Shown piece after piece: positions 24,574-33,162 of a stretch of DNA of 64,000 nt. Position 1 is the first letter of the stretch; every line of letters begins with the position of its first letter. Location: positions 124,001 to 188,000 of the forward strand of contig NZ_JBGFGL010000067.1 of the NCBI RefSeq assembly GCF_041224425.1, written 5' to 3'. The notes beneath the pieces were generated by a model. It did not search any database. It saw only the letters and a program-made list of their open reading frames with translations, and was not told where the DNA came from. A program made the position numbers and the translations under genes. Source of the DNA: Psychroserpens sp041224425 (GTDB lineage Bacteria; Bacteroidota; Bacteroidia; Flavobacteriales; Flavobacteriaceae).

Positions 24574-25392
24574 TTAAAGGTTGTTGATGGTGTTTCTAAT
24601 GGCTACAAGATTGGTCAATAAACCTTCCAATTTATCTAAATGCAACATGTTTGCACCATCGCTTTTGGCATTGGCAGGATCGAAATGGGTTTCAATAAAC
24701 AAACCATCTACATGATTAACTACACCTGCTCGGGCAATAGTTTCAATCATTTCTGGACGTCCACCTGTAACACCTACACTTTGGTTAGGTTGCTGCAGAG
24801 AATGGGTAACGTCTAAAACAGTAGGTGCATATTGGCGCATTGTTGGAATACCTCTAAAATCGACAATCATATCTTGATATCCGAACATGGTACCACGATC
24901 TGTAATCCATGCGTTTTCATTTCCGGTGTCTTTCACTTTTTGAACTGCATGTTTCATCGATTCCGGACTCATAAACTGCCCTTTCTTAAGATTGACCACT
25001 TTTCCGGTTTCAGCAGCAGCTACTACTAAATCGGTTTGTCTTACCAAGAAAGCAGGAATTTGAAGAACATCAACATACTCGGCAGCCATAGCAGCATCAG
25101 TTACTTCGTGAATATCTGTTATGGTTGGCACCTCAAAAGTTTCAGATACTTTTCTTAAGATCTTTAATGCTTTTTCATCTCCAATCCCTGTAAAGCTATC
25201 AATTCGACTGCGATTGGCTTTTTTGAAACTGCCCTTAAAAACATAAGGAATTTTAAGTTGATCGGTTATTCCAACCACTTTTTCAGCAATTCTGAGTGCC
25301 ATCTCTTCACCTTCTATGGCACAAGGTCCACATAGTAAAAAGAAATTATTGGAGTTGATATGATTCAGTTTCGGAACGTCTATGCGATTCAT
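24574..25392 (-). CDS. kdsA: 3-deoxy-8-phosphooctulonate (KDO-8P) synthase
   Basis: A 272-residue enzyme that condenses phosphoenolpyruvate with arabinose-5-phosphate to make KDO-8-phosphate for lipopolysaccharide core. Family signatures include LLCGPCAIEGEEM, YVFKGSFKKANRSR, the GIGDEKALKIL region, PAFLVRQTDLV and DVTHSLQQPN, with the C-terminal ETHFDPANAKSDGANML. Length matches the family. A -7 promoter box lies 27 bp upstream. Confidence 0.96.
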   Translation of the reverse strand: MNRIDVPKLNHINSNNFFLLCGPCAIEGEEMALRIAEKVVGITDQLKIPYVFKGSFKKANRSRIDSFTGIGDEKALKILRKVSETFEVPTITDIHEVTDAAMAAEYVDVLQIPAFLVRQTDLVVAAAETGKVVNLKKGQFMSPESMKHAVQKVKDTGNENAWITDRGTMFGYQDMIVDFRGIPTMRQYAPTVLDVTHSLQQPNQSVGVTGGRPEMIETIARAGVVNHVDGLFIETHFDPANAKSDGANMLHLDKLEGLLTNLVAIRNTINNL

Positions 25393-25418
25393 TCAATATG
25401 AAGTTTCAAATTAAAGCG

Positions 25419-25426
25419 CAAAGTTA
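25419..25426 (-). promoter_or_regulatory. Possible -7 box of kdsA
   Basis: TAACTTTG on the minus strand fits TAnnTTTG, 27 bp before the kdsA ATG. A convincing TTTG at the usual 19-21 bp spacing is not present, so only the -7 box is proposed. Confidence 0.45.
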
Positions 25427-25477
25427 CGAAATTAAACGCTGCATAACCACCAATAAATTTTAGTGAGCTTTTAGATG

Positions 25478-25837
25478 TTAAAAGGCACGCTGAATACTGT
25501 TGCGAATCATCCACAAGGCCATCACAAAATTGGCAACCACAAATAATCCACCATAAACAATGAATTGTTTAGTTGTTGTCGACAAATTGATAATATTAAG
25601 CATATCAGATATATATGCTAAAATTAAATAGGAAGACAAACAAACAAATGTAATGCCTAATGTAAAGTTGAGCTTTCTGCTCGGTTTAACAATTTGCCAA
25701 ACAAATGGGATGCCGAACAGTAATATTGGAAATGCGGAAATACCAACATTTCTATTTACAATCGTAAACCAGTATGCAATAATGGCAATAAAATACAAAT
25801 ACGGAATGAATTTGGAATAAGTGCTTAAGAATTTCAT
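25478..25837 (-). CDS. Four-helix membrane protein of unknown function
   Basis: A 119-residue protein with four hydrophobic helices (about 10-28, 33-48, 57-75 and 90-112). No family is recognised with confidence. It lies 86 bp upstream of kdsA on the same strand. Hydrophobic pattern, normal start and a clear intergenic region on both sides support a real gene. Confidence 0.7.
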   Translation of the reverse strand: MKFLSTYSKFIPYLYFIAIIAYWFTIVNRNVGISAFPILLFGIPFVWQIVKPSRKLNFTLGITFVCLSSYLILAYISDMLNIINLSTTTKQFIVYGGLFVVANFVMALWMIRNSIQRAF

Positions 25838-26065
25838 CTGTAATAGGGTTTTTTTGTTACAAATGTAAATCGCCTTCTTTAAGCGGTTGGTTAGTGGCTA
25901 TTTACTATTAATCAATACTCTAACGAAAGTTACGAAGCTTAAGTATCTCTCTTGTGCATTATAACATATAATTAACTAATAAAGTTCCTTTCTCTTTACA
26001 AAAAGTTAAAGTTTTGAAATCAAATAATTTATGAAACTATTGAAGAATTAATAGCTTATTTAATG

Positions 26066-26073
26066 TACATTTG
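26066..26073 (+). promoter_or_regulatory. -7 box of typA
   Basis: TACATTTG fits the Bacteroidota -7 consensus TAnnTTTG and lies 23 bp before the typA ATG. An ATTG about 23 bp further upstream could be the -33 element at somewhat long spacing. Confidence 0.6.
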
Positions 26074-26096
26074 CACGCTCAAATAAAAGCTGAAAA

Positions 26097-27896
26097 ATGG
26101 CTACAATAAAAAACATTGCAATTATTGCCCATGTTGACCATGGCAAAACGACGTTGGTAGATAAGATCATGTACCATTGTCAACTGTTTCGTGACAACGA
26201 AAACACAGGAGATTTAATTCTTGACAATAACGATTTGGAACGTGAACGTGGTATTACCATTACGTCTAAAAATGTTTCTGTAACATATAAGGATACCAAG
26301 ATCAACATCATTGACACACCAGGTCACGCCGATTTTGGAGGTGAGGTTGAACGTGTCTTGAATATGGCAGATGGAGTTTTGTTATTGGTGGATGCTTTTG
26401 AAGGTCCAATGCCGCAAACGCGATTTGTACTTCAAAAAGCTATCGACTTAGGATTGAAGCCATGTGTGGTCATCAATAAAGTAGACAAGGAAAACTGTAC
26501 GCCTGATGAGGTTCATGAAAAAGTGTTTGATCTTATGTTCGAACTGGGAGCAGAGGAGTGGCAGCTAGATTTTCCAACGGTTTATGGTTCAGCGAAACAT
26601 AATTGGATGAGTGAGGATTGGAATAATCAAACGGATAATATTGAGCCATTGCTAGATATGGTTATTGAACATATTCCAGAGCCAAAAATTGAAGAAGGAA
26701 CTACTCAAATGCTGATTACCTCATTGGATTTCTCATCATTTACTGGTCGAATTGCTATTGGTAGATTGACAAGAGGAACCTTGAAAGCTAATCAGAATAT
26801 TTCATTGGTAAAACGTGATGGTAGTATCGTAAAATCAAAAATTAAGGAACTTCATACTTTTGAAGGATTAGGTCGTAAGAAGGTTGAAGAGGTAGAAGCT
26901 GGTGATATTTGTGCTATTGTTGGATTGGAAGGTTTTGAAATTGGTGATACGGTTGCCGACTTTGAGAATCCTGAAGGTATGAAAACCATTGCTATTGATG
27001 AGCCAACGATGAGCATGCTATTTACCATCAACGATTCACCATTTTTTGGAAAAGATGGAAAATACGTCACGTCTCGCCACATTAAAGAGCGATTGACCAA
27101 GGAATTGGAAAAGAACTTGGCGTTGCGTGTTGAGGAAACCGACAGTGCTGATAAATTCATGGTGTTTGGTCGTGGTGTCTTGCATTTATCGGTTTTAATC
27201 GAAACCATGCGTCGTGAAGGTTACGAATTGCAAATTGGTCAGCCACAAGTTATTGTTAAGGAAATTGATGGTGTGAAATGTGAGCCAGTTGAGGAAATGA
27301 CTATCGATTTGCCTGAAGATGTTTCTGGAAAAGCCATTGAGCTGGTTACCAAACGTAAAGGTGAAATGATTAGTATGGAAGCCAAAGGTGACCGAATGGT
27401 TTGTGAATTCATGGTGCCTTCAAGAGGTATTATTGGTTTGCGAAATCAATTGTTGACGGCCACTGCTGGAGAAGCTATTATGGCACATCGCTTTAAGGAA
27501 TACCAACCGATCAAAGGAGGCATTCCAGAGCGTCAAAATGGAAGTTTGGTTTCTATGGAAAATGGTCAGGCCATTCCTTATTCTATTGATAAACTTCAAG
27601 ATCGTGGTAAATTCTTTATCGATCCAGGTGAAGATATTTATGAAGGACAAGTGATTGGTGAAAACTCTAGAGGTGATGACATGACCGTTAATGTCACAAA
27701 AACCAAAAAGTTGAGCAACGTGAGAAGTGCTGGTGCTGATGATAAAGCTAAAATTGTACCTGCTATTAAGTTTTCTTTGGAAGAGGCATTAGAATATATT
27801 CAGAAGGATGAATATGTTGAGGTAACGCCAAACCATTTGAGACTTAGAAAAATCTTACTGAAAGAAGTAGAGCGAAAACGTAACAAAGCTTTATAG
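26097..27896 (+). CDS. typA: Translational GTPase TypA/BipA
   Basis: A 599-residue ribosome-binding GTPase of the EF-G family, linked to ribosome assembly and stress growth. The G1 loop is AHVDHGKTT (residues 10-18), G3 lies in IIDTPGHADFGGE and G4 in NKVDKE. EF-G-like domains II, III and V follow, and the TypA-specific C-terminal domain has RQNGSLVSMENGQAIPYSI. Length matches the family. It stands alone just before the polysaccharide region. Confidence 0.97.
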   Translation: MATIKNIAIIAHVDHGKTTLVDKIMYHCQLFRDNENTGDLILDNNDLERERGITITSKNVSVTYKDTKINIIDTPGHADFGGEVERVLNMADGVLLLVDAFEGPMPQTRFVLQKAIDLGLKPCVVINKVDKENCTPDEVHEKVFDLMFELGAEEWQLDFPTVYGSAKHNWMSEDWNNQTDNIEPLLDMVIEHIPEPKIEEGTTQMLITSLDFSSFTGRIAIGRLTRGTLKANQNISLVKRDGSIVKSKIKELHTFEGLGRKKVEEVEAGDICAIVGLEGFEIGDTVADFENPEGMKTIAIDEPTMSMLFTINDSPFFGKDGKYVTSRHIKERLTKELEKNLALRVEETDSADKFMVFGRGVLHLSVLIETMRREGYELQIGQPQVIVKEIDGVKCEPVEEMTIDLPEDVSGKAIELVTKRKGEMISMEAKGDRMVCEFMVPSRGIIGLRNQLLTATAGEAIMAHRFKEYQPIKGGIPERQNGSLVSMENGQAIPYSIDKLQDRGKFFIDPGEDIYEGQVIGENSRGDDMTVNVTKTKKLSNVRSAGADDKAKIVPAIKFSLEEALEYIQKDEYVEVTPNHLRLRKILLKEVERKRNKAL

Positions 27897-27975
27897 TCTG
27901 TAAAAAAGATAATTCTAAAAGGATTAGTTGCTTATACGTTTAGGTTTAGTTTTCTATATTTACAAAAACTAAGAT

Positions 27976-28188
27976 ATGAATGTCTTCTTATATTTCGATC
28001 CAGGTTTAGGCGCAATGATCATACAAGCTATCGTTGCTGCTGTGGCTGGTGTTGTTTTGTTTTCCAAAAATGTGATGCATAAGATCAAAGTGTTTCTTGG
28101 AATTGCAAAACCAATCGATGAAGACCATTTTGATGACATTAATATCGAAGATCCAGATATAGAAAAGCAAAACAAACGTGACGAATAA
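27976..28188 (+). CDS. Small DPGxGAMIIQ-type membrane protein
   Basis: A 70-residue protein with one membrane helix preceded by FDPGLGAMIIQAIVAAVAG, then a basic stretch (KNVMHKIKVFLG) and an acidic tail. Small proteins with a DPGxGxxIIQ start recur beside sulfatase and methyltransferase genes in polysaccharide loci, to my memory, but have no known role. It overlaps the next gene by 11 bases, so it is translationally coupled to the kinase-like/methyltransferase protein. Confidence 0.8.
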   Translation: MNVFLYFDPGLGAMIIQAIVAAVAGVVLFSKNVMHKIKVFLGIAKPIDEDHFDDINIEDPDIEKQNKRDE

Positions 28189-29560
28189 AGATAGGCATGC
28201 ATCTTCATTTCGCGATCCTTCAGGTCATGTCTTTTTAGAAGATGGAGACGTTAAACGCTCTATATTTCCTATTTATTTCAAGCAATACGAAGCGCTTAAA
28301 ACACAGGGTATATTTAAAAAACTTTGGCAAGCAGGTCTTCTTGTAAAGCATGAGGAATTGTCGACTTCAGATACTGAAGTCATTATTAAGCCAGAACAAA
28401 TTCCGTTTATAACTTATCCTTACGAATGGAGTTTCAATCAATACAAGGAAGCCGCACTTTTAACCTTAAAGATTCAGAAGTTTTGTTTAGATCACGGATT
28501 CTCATTGAAAGATGCTTCAGCATTCAATGTTACTTTTCATAAAGGCAAAGCGATTTTTATCGATACCTTGTCATTTGATTTTTATCAGAACAATTCGCCT
28601 TGGAGAGCTTATAAGCAATTCATAACGCATTTTTTAGGACCCTTAGTTTTAGCGCGATATCATGGTTCGCAATCAATGAAATTGATGAGTAACTATATTG
28701 ATGGCATTCCAATTAAGATGTTGTCATCAATGTTGCCATTCAAAACAAAGTTGAATTTGTTTTTGTACTCCAATATTCACTTGCTTGCAAAATTTGAGGA
28801 TAAGCACAATGAGGATTACAGCGGAAAGACGAAACAAACGACATTATCTAAAAAAGCTCAACTTAATATTGTTACATCCCTATACGATTACATAAAAAAA
28901 CTTGAGCTAAAAGAGTCCACTGAATGGGGAAACTATTACAATAAAACTAATTACAGTGATGCGGCTTTTGTTGAAAAATCCCAAATCATAAATGGATGGC
29001 TCAGCAAATTGAATAGTAAGAGAATCATTGATGTTGGGGGGAATGATGGCACTTTTGTACGTGAGATAAACAACAATCTTGATTTGGCAATTGTAAGTGA
29101 CATTGACAATAATGCGGTTGATTTTAATTACAAGACCATTAAGAAAAACAAGGAAACATACATACTTCCTATGGTTCTAGATGTTTTAAATCCTTCGCCT
29201 GCTGTCGGATTTGAAAATAAAGAACGCCATTCGTTTATATGTCGGGTTCAGAATTTAGCACCAGATGCGGCTTTAGCCTTGGCTTTGATACATCATATGA
29301 CCTTGTCTGGAAATGTACCTTTTGAAATGTCGGCTCAATTTTTTGCATCTTTTTCCGAATATTTGATTATCGAGTTTCCGAAGCGCAGTGATTCTTGGGT
29401 ACAACGCTTATTGAATACCAAAGGCGAATTCAAATCTCATTTCGATTTTTATGCCATTGAACATTTTGAAAGCTCTTACAAAACCCATTTCAACTTGATT
29501 GAAAAGCAATCTATAGCTAATTCAGAGCGCGTGATGTATCTTTTTAAAACCATAAAATGA
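28178..29560 (+). CDS. Kinase-like domain fused to class I methyltransferase
   Basis: A 460-residue protein. The C-terminal part (about 225-460) is a class I SAM-dependent methyltransferase with motif I IIDVGGNDGTF near residue 285 and a later acidic SDIDNNAVDFN region. The N-terminal part contains FSLKDASAFNVTFHKGKAIFIDTLSF. Here Asp112, Asn117 and Asp129 have nearly the spacing of the catalytic Asp, metal Asn and DFG Asp of protein and sugar kinases (5 and 12 residues against 5 and 13). A nodulation NoeA-like label is possible. It overlaps the upstream small membrane gene and overlaps the sulfatase gene downstream by 4 bases, so the three form a coupled unit, likely for glycan modification. 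Confidence 0.82.
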   Translation: MTNKDRHASSFRDPSGHVFLEDGDVKRSIFPIYFKQYEALKTQGIFKKLWQAGLLVKHEELSTSDTEVIIKPEQIPFITYPYEWSFNQYKEAALLTLKIQKFCLDHGFSLKDASAFNVTFHKGKAIFIDTLSFDFYQNNSPWRAYKQFITHFLGPLVLARYHGSQSMKLMSNYIDGIPIKMLSSMLPFKTKLNLFLYSNIHLLAKFEDKHNEDYSGKTKQTTLSKKAQLNIVTSLYDYIKKLELKESTEWGNYYNKTNYSDAAFVEKSQIINGWLSKLNSKRIIDVGGNDGTFVREINNNLDLAIVSDIDNNAVDFNYKTIKKNKETYILPMVLDVLNPSPAVGFENKERHSFICRVQNLAPDAALALALIHHMTLSGNVPFEMSAQFFASFSEYLIIEFPKRSDSWVQRLLNTKGEFKSHFDFYAIEHFESSYKTHFNLIEKQSIANSERVMYLFKTIK

Positions 29561-31044
29561 TTAGAGATAAGATAGCTAAATTTATAAGCAGTAATAGAGA
29601 ATATCCAGTATTGTTTGGTTTGGCTACAGGAATTCAACCCTTATTGTATTTGTACGATTCGAATTTCAATATGGTTAATTCATGGCCTCAATTCCTTTTT
29701 TTAGCTTCTTTCTTCATTGCAATTCCAATTGCAGTTTTTTTATTGCTATCGTTCCTTCTTAAAGTCTTAAAAGCCTCAGCAAATTTTAAGTCTAAGATGT
29801 TTTCGGTTTTGAATTTTTGCTTGTTCACTTTTTTTGTGGGTTATGTCACCTTCGGAATACAGAAGCGATTACTGCTGATCACTTTATTGGTAGCTGTTTG
29901 TATTCTTGCCATCATTTTTTATAAGCATCTTAAAAAAGTAGTGGTATTCCAATTGCTATTGGCTGTATTGGTTTTGGTAAAATTAACACCAAGCTTATAC
30001 TATTTTGTGCAATACTCTTACGAATGGCAAGAACCAAAGGACGATATTAAAAATGTAGTGTTCAAAAAACGCCCAAACATTTATTATTTGCAACCAGATG
30101 GTTATGTGGATTTCAATATTCTGACGAGTGGTTATTATGCGTTTGAAGATATGGGAATGGAAACATTTTTAGAAGATAATGGATTTCGTATTTACAATGA
30201 TTTCAGAAGTAATTATACTTCTACCTTAACTTCTAACAGTTCCATGTTTTCAATGAAGCATCATTATTATTATGCTTATCTGAATTCAGATCGATTTTAT
30301 AATTCTAGACAAATCATAACAGGGAAAAATCCAGTAATTGACATCTTTAAGAATAATGATTACCATACAAATCTTATCTTGGATGCCCCTTATTTAGTGA
30401 CCAACAGGCCAAATATTTTATACGATTATTGCAATCTTGATTATGATGAAATAGCCTACCTTCCAAGAGGGTTTGAATTTGAAAAAGATACTAAAGAAGC
30501 ACTTTTCAAGGCTATGGAAAATAAGGTTGGATCGAAAAGTAGCTTTTATTTTGTTCGCCAACCCTATCCTGGTCATATACAAACAAGACCCACAGAAAGT
30601 AAAGGGAAAGAAGAGGAACGCAGTGCCTACTTGCAAGATTTAAAAACATCCAATGAATGGTTGCGTATCGTTATCAGGGAAATTAATCAAAAGGATCCCA
30701 ATTCCATAATTGTAATTTCCTCAGACCATGGTGGTTATGTTGGGTATGATTATATGAGAGAAAGTTATATTAAAACTACAGACGAAGATTTAATTCAATC
30801 TACATTTTCTTCACTTTTAGCTGTTAAGTGGCCAACCCAAGAGGTACCTGATTATGAAAATACCTTAAAGTCATCAGTTAATTTGTTTAGGGTTTTGTTT
30901 GCTTACCTGGCGGAAGAGGACCATTACTTACAAAATTTAGAACCAGACATCAGTTATGGACGAATCAGGCAACAGGCTCCTGAAGGTGTTTATGAGCTTA
31001 TTAATGAGAAAGGTGAAGTAGTTTTCAATAAAATTTCTAAGTAA
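29557..31044 (+). CDS. Membrane-anchored sulfatase-like (alkaline phosphatase superfamily) enzyme
   Basis: A 495-residue protein. Four or five hydrophobic helices (about 15-160) precede an exported alkaline-phosphatase-superfamily domain. Metal and catalytic features are IYYLQPDGY at about residue 178, a Ser/Thr-rich SNYTSTLTSNSSMF (about 218-231) where the nucleophile is expected, and ISSDHGGY (about 387-394). The topology resembles LTA-synthase-type and sulfatase-like transferases. It could transfer or remove a sulfate, phosphate or phosphoethanolamine-like group on a glycan. Its ATG overlaps the preceding stop. Confidence 0.85.
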   Translation: MIRDKIAKFISSNREYPVLFGLATGIQPLLYLYDSNFNMVNSWPQFLFLASFFIAIPIAVFLLLSFLLKVLKASANFKSKMFSVLNFCLFTFFVGYVTFGIQKRLLLITLLVAVCILAIIFYKHLKKVVVFQLLLAVLVLVKLTPSLYYFVQYSYEWQEPKDDIKNVVFKKRPNIYYLQPDGYVDFNILTSGYYAFEDMGMETFLEDNGFRIYNDFRSNYTSTLTSNSSMFSMKHHYYYAYLNSDRFYNSRQIITGKNPVIDIFKNNDYHTNLILDAPYLVTNRPNILYDYCNLDYDEIAYLPRGFEFEKDTKEALFKAMENKVGSKSSFYFVRQPYPGHIQTRPTESKGKEEERSAYLQDLKTSNEWLRIVIREINQKDPNSIIVISSDHGGYVGYDYMRESYIKTTDEDLIQSTFSSLLAVKWPTQEVPDYENTLKSSVNLFRVLFAYLAEEDHYLQNLEPDISYGRIRQQAPEGVYELINEKGEVVFNKISK

Positions 31045-31090
31045 ACATATAAATTAGTACTTTCAAGCGTTAATATAAAAACACCGATTT

Positions 31091-32062
31091 ATTTATTCAA
31101 TTGAGCTATACCACTTAGGTCTAAAGGACGTTTGGGACGATTTTATTAAACGTTCCAAAAACGGAACATTTCTGTTCCAAAGGGATTTTATAGAATACCA
31201 TAAAGACCGTTTCCAGGATTATTCTCTCATGATTTACAAAGAGGATAAGCTTTTTATGGTTCTTCCTGCTCATTTGAAAGAAAATGTGCTATACTCGCAT
31301 CAAGGATTAACATATGGAGGCTTTGTTTTGGGTAATTCGGTTAAACTAAAAAGCGTTCTTGAAGGATTTAAATGTGTTCTGAAATATCTTGAGGAACGTA
31401 AGGTCGACTCCTTGTTTTTAAAACCGATTCCAAATATTTATTGTAAATCACCAAGTGATGAACTTGAATACTTGCTTTTTCTAACTGAAGCTAATTGCTA
31501 CAGAAAAGATACGTTATCGGTTATCGATTTCAACAATAGAATAAAAGTTTCAAATGATAGAAAAAATGGCTACAAAAGGGGTGTCAAAAATAACCTAAAG
31601 GTTAAGGAAGTCGATACATTTGAAGAGTTTTGGAACGATATCCTTACCAAAAATTTACAATCCAAACACCAAGTTCAACCTGTACATTCGGTAGAGGAAA
31701 TTACTTATTTAAAAGAAAAGTTCCCAAAGCACATAAGGCAATTTAATGTCTATGATGGCGATGAGATTGTTGCAGGAACAACCATATTTGAAACCTCACA
31801 ATTAGCACATTCACAATATATTTCTGGTAATGACGATAAAAATGCTTTAGGAAGTTTAGATTTTTTGCACATGTACCTTTTGGATGATGTTTTTAAAGAC
31901 AAGCAATATTTTGATTTTGGCATTTCGAATGAAGATGAGGGAACCAAAATTAATGAAGGCTTGCAATATTGGAAAGAAGGCTTCGGAGCCAGAACCATTG
32001 TACAGAATTTTTATGAAGTGCCTACTAAAAATCATAACTTGTTAAATGATGTGTTTTTATGA
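31091..32062 (+). CDS. FemAB-like GNAT protein with a non-canonical start
   Basis: The first ATG in frame is at 31229 (277 residues), but coding similarity clearly extends upstream. Residues encoded before it read DVWDDFIKRSKNGTFLFQRD and EYHKDRFQDYSL, the usual N-terminal signature of this family. The frame is open back to a stop at 31076, without an in-frame ATG, GTG or TTG. ATT at 31091 or 31100 is the best available start, giving about 320 residues. The rest contains YSHQGLTYGGFVL and a C-terminal FGISNEDEGTKINEGL region. FemAB-like proteins transfer amino acids to amino sugars or peptides. It overlaps the next gene by 4 bases. Confidence 0.75.
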   Translation: MYSIELYHLGLKDVWDDFIKRSKNGTFLFQRDFIEYHKDRFQDYSLMIYKEDKLFMVLPAHLKENVLYSHQGLTYGGFVLGNSVKLKSVLEGFKCVLKYLEERKVDSLFLKPIPNIYCKSPSDELEYLLFLTEANCYRKDTLSVIDFNNRIKVSNDRKNGYKRGVKNNLKVKEVDTFEEFWNDILTKNLQSKHQVQPVHSVEEITYLKEKFPKHIRQFNVYDGDEIVAGTTIFETSQLAHSQYISGNDDKNALGSLDFLHMYLLDDVFKDKQYFDFGISNEDEGTKINEGLQYWKEGFGARTIVQNFYEVPTKNHNLLNDVFL

Positions 32063-33162
32063 TTAAGTTTCTTGACCTACATAAAATCAATTCGCGTTTT
32101 AGTAATGAGTTTTCAGAGAAGTTTTCCTCATTTTTACAGTCAGGACACTATATCTTAGGTCAGGAAGTTCAAGCCTTTGAAACGCATTTTGCTACTTATT
32201 GTGACGTTAAACATTGTATAGGTGTTGCTAACGGACTCGATGCCTTGACGCTTATTTTTAGAGGATTTATTGAATTAGGAGCTTTACAACCAAACGATAA
32301 AATACTCGTACCTGCCAACACATATATTGCAAGTATCTTGTCGGTAATCAATTCAGGATTGCAACCTGTTTTTGTAGAACCAGATGAGACAACATTCAAT
32401 ATCAGTCCGTCAGAAATAGAAAAGAACTTAAGCTCTGATGTAAAGGGAATCTTAGCAGTTCACTTATATGGCCAATTAGCAGATATGGAATCCATAAATG
32501 CGATTGCAAAAGCAAATAATTTCTTGGTAATTGAAGATGCAGCACAAGCACATGGTGCTATTCAAGGTTCAGATGGAAACAAGGCAGGAAACTTATCAGA
32601 TGCAGCGGCATTTAGTTTTTATCCTAGTAAAAATCTAGGAGCTTTAGGTGATGCTGGAGCTGTTACTACCAACCATGATCAACTCGCAGATAAAATTAGA
32701 ATTTTGCGAAATTACGGAAGTTCAAAAAAGTACATCAATGACATTCAAGGAATCAATAGTCGTTTGGACGAACTTCAAGCAGGTATTTTAAATATTAAGC
32801 TCGAGCACTTAGATGCTGATAACAAAAAAAGACAAGACATAGCCCAACAGTACTTTAGTGGTATCAAAAACCCAAAGATACAATTACCAGATTGTCGAGA
32901 TATTGAAGCACATGTGTTTCATGTTTTTGTTGTTAGGGTTGAGCAGCGAGAGGATTTTATCCGTTATTTGGAAGCTCACAATATTGGATATCTCATTCAT
33001 TATCCCATTCCGCCACATAAGCAAAACGCCTTATTGCCTTATAAAACCTTATATTTGCCAGTAACAGAATCTATTCACGATTCCGTTTTGAGCTTGCCTA
33101 TGAGTCCAGTAATGACTTCTGAGGAAGTTCAAACAGTTATAAATGCCCTAAATAATTACTAA
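32059..33162 (+). CDS. DegT/DnrJ/EryC1/StrS sugar aminotransferase (FdtB-like)
   Basis: A 367-residue PLP enzyme that would aminate a nucleotide-linked keto-sugar. It shows VANGLDALTLIFRGF, VEPDETTFNISP, EDAAQAHGA, the PLP Lys191 in FSFYPSKNLGALGDAG, and GINSRLDELQAGILNIKL. Together with an FdtA-like ketoisomerase (39259-39654), this suggests 3-amino-3,6-dideoxyhexose synthesis from dTDP-4-keto-6-deoxyglucose. The start overlaps the FemAB-like gene by 4 bases. Confidence 0.93.
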   Translation: MIKFLDLHKINSRFSNEFSEKFSSFLQSGHYILGQEVQAFETHFATYCDVKHCIGVANGLDALTLIFRGFIELGALQPNDKILVPANTYIASILSVINSGLQPVFVEPDETTFNISPSEIEKNLSSDVKGILAVHLYGQLADMESINAIAKANNFLVIEDAAQAHGAIQGSDGNKAGNLSDAAAFSFYPSKNLGALGDAGAVTTNHDQLADKIRILRNYGSSKKYINDIQGINSRLDELQAGILNIKLEHLDADNKKRQDIAQQYFSGIKNPKIQLPDCRDIEAHVFHVFVVRVEQREDFIRYLEAHNIGYLIHYPIPPHKQNALLPYKTLYLPVTESIHDSVLSLPMSPVMTSEEVQTVINALNNY

